Of a stretch of DNA of 64,000 nucleotides, positions 62,814 through 64,000 are shown piece by piece. The position numbers and the translations under genes are program-made. This DNA comes from Bacteroidales bacterium (GTDB lineage Bacteria; Bacteroidota; Bacteroidia; Bacteroidales; UBA3824): NCBI GenBank assembly GCA_024413595.1, contig JAKSUC010000007.1:30680-94679 (forward strand), given 5' to 3'. Numbering within the stretch: the first letter of the stretch is position 1; each line of letters starts with the position of its first letter. The notes beneath the pieces were generated by a model. That model was not told the DNA's origin. It made no database searches and saw only the letters and a list, made by a program, of their open reading frames with translations.

Positions 62814-64000
62814 TTATTTCTCCATAATCCATTTATCGATGGTTCGTTTTTTTGATGAAATGTTAATTCCAAATTTAACAATTTCACGTCCATCATTTTT
62901 GAATTTTACTTCATAATTGCGTTCGTGAATTTGTTTCATGGCTTCTTCGGCAGATTTGTTTACTTTAAATTCAAAGATATATATGTTGGTTTTGGTATAT
63001 ATCACCATGTCCATACGTCCAATAGCTGTACTAACTTCTACTTGGGTATAAAATCCTAACCATGTGAATAATACATAAAGAATGGTTTGATAGTCTTTTT
63101 CCTTTTTGTTGTTTAATTCATTAGGTATTGATGCCAAGAATGTTTTGAGATAGTCAAAGCCTTTTTCGTATTCGCCTTTTTTAATTGAGAAATAAAAGTT
63201 GACCATTGAACTTTTACATTGTAAAGAACTACAGCCTACGTATGATGGCATCAATATTTGCATCATTGAAACTCTTACTTCATTGTTAGGATAACCTATT
63301 ATATAAGTCTTTGCTTCATCATCATACCCTTTTATTGTTAAATATCCTGCTTGATAAAGTAATGGATATATACTCTTAAAATCTTCTTGCGATACGTAAA
63401 AATCAGAGTCAAATAATTCTATACCTTCAAATTCAAGAATATTGGCTTCAAAATGTTGTAAATGATTTATAACGTATGATGATGTTGCTGTTTCGAACCA
63501 ATAATTTTTTATTTTTTTACTATCTAAACAACATAAAACACTTAATGGATTAAATATATCTTTAAGTTCTTCGTTAAAATGATAGCCATCGTAATGAAAT
63601 TTTAGTTTTTCTATCATTTCATCATAACTACATTTATTTTCATCTGCCATTAATTGAATATCTTCTCTGAAATTATCTGTTAACTCTTTTTTTGTAATTC
63701 CACATATATCAGAGAAATTTGTATCCATTGATATATTCTGCAAATTGTTTAATGTTGAGAATATACTTACTTGTGAAAATCTTGATATTCCTGTTATAAA
63801 TACAAATTGTTCGTATTGTTCACAGGTTTTAAGTTGTTGATAAATATTTTGTAATATTTGTTTATATTCATTTAAATGTCCATCATGAAGATGTGCTAAT
63901 AGTGGTGAGTCGTATTCATCAACAATTATTACTACTTTGCGTTTAGATTGTGAAAATGCTTCTTGAATTATTCTTTGAAAACGTGCGCCACAACTATCTT
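62814..64000 (-). CDS. AAA-ATPase/PD-(D/E)XK nuclease-like protein (5' end outside window)
   Basis: The visible 395 codons read unbroken to the right edge. They show the AAA-ATPase-like core with Walker B VIIVDEYDSPLL, FITGISRFSQVSIFSTLNNLQNIS (sensor region), KYHYDGYHFN-type KLKFHYDGYHFNEEL, and a C-terminal PD-(D/E)XK nuclease-like domain with GRMDMVIYTKTNIYIFEFKVNKSAEEAM, in which D-x-V...E-x-K-x are the catalytic residues. This family is expanded in gut Bacteroidota and is of unclear function, possibly defence-related or a decayed mobile gene. The Walker A is beyond the window. The 62532-62813 gap before it holds nothing notable. The first in-window TTG (63743) is not the start. Confidence 0.9.
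   Translation of the reverse strand, partial: DSCGARFQRIIQEAFSQSKRKVVIIVDEYDSPLLAHLHDGHLNEYKQILQNIYQQLKTCEQYEQFVFITGISRFSQVSIFSTLNNLQNISMDTNFSDICGITKKELTDNFREDIQLMADENKCSYDEMIEKLKFHYDGYHFNEELKDIFNPLSVLCCLDSKKIKNYWFETATSSYVINHLQHFEANILEFEGIELFDSDFYVSQEDFKSIYPLLYQAGYLTIKGYDDEAKTYIIGYPNNEVRVSMMQILMPSYVGCSSLQCKSSMVNFYFSIKKGEYEKGFDYLKTFLASIPNELNNKKEKDYQTILYVLFTWLGFYTQVEVSTAIGRMDMVIYTKTNIYIFEFKVNKSAEEAMKQIHERNYEVKFKNDGREIVKFGINISSKKRTIDKWIMEK

Overview
The window reads as a low-GC chromosome segment of a Bacteroidota bacterium, most likely in or near Bacteroidales. Grounds: promoters of the Bacteroidota type (TTG near -33 and TAnnTTTG near -7), almost no Shine-Dalgarno sites, frequent TTG/GTG starts, and family content typical of the phylum (Wzi/RemB-like porin, YfhO, Reg_prop/Y_Y_Y sensors, SpoIIE phosphatases, HTH+CreD cassette, AAA-ATPase/PD-(D/E)XK protein). 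The genus cannot be named from this sequence. The core genes look intact. No prophage, insertion sequence, rRNA operon or CRISPR array was seen.

Layout. 1-12.4 kb: 5' part of ruvB with an epimerase-like gene, a 1.1-kb AT-rich gap, then surface-polysaccharide genes (WecA-like, Wzi-like, WecE, YfhO) interleaved with nadB and a degenerate hybrid kinase. 12.7-24.6 kb: leuS, prs, a small orphan gene with tandem repeats, a regulator/membrane protein/CreD cassette with a repeated operator-like palindrome, rplY-pth-hslR, and a periplasmic-binding-protein/SpoIIE fusion. 24.8-35.1 kb: tRNA-Leu, two flippase-like membrane proteins, tyrS, pheS, a cyclophilin, a DASS transporter, a two-gene signalling operon and tRNA-Gln. 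35.5-37.4 kb: an RloA/RloB (AbiL-like) pair, the clearest defence candidate. 37.4-53.7 kb: glnS, two secreted unknowns, a short serpin, frr, a 1258-residue Reg_prop-PAS-SpoIIE sensor, a U32 protein, an Ldh-type dehydrogenase, pyrH, a lysine-less alpha-oxoamine-synthase homologue, rpoN and a membrane protein.

54.4-62.5 kb is the most unusual part: a four-gene minus-strand operon. Three of its proteins begin with the same roughly 150-residue module (an E-P-I...W motif, then an E-[IV]-P...W-G-F motif). One of these continues into a transmembrane helix and a complete subtilisin-like protease with its own propeptide-like region. The others carry stacks of Ig-like/carboxypeptidase-regulatory-like beta domains, and two of the four have a G-R-x-P-W motif directly before the membrane helix. 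I read it as a membrane-spanning assembly with cytosolic modules and an extracytoplasmic protease; its function is unknown. The window ends inside an AAA-ATPase/PD-(D/E)XK gene.

A recurring theme is protein families that have kept their fold but lost catalytic residues: the epimerase (Tyr and Lys), the hybrid kinase (N and G boxes), and the oxoamine-synthase homologue (PLP lysine and two His). All calls come from reading sequence; no database search was run.
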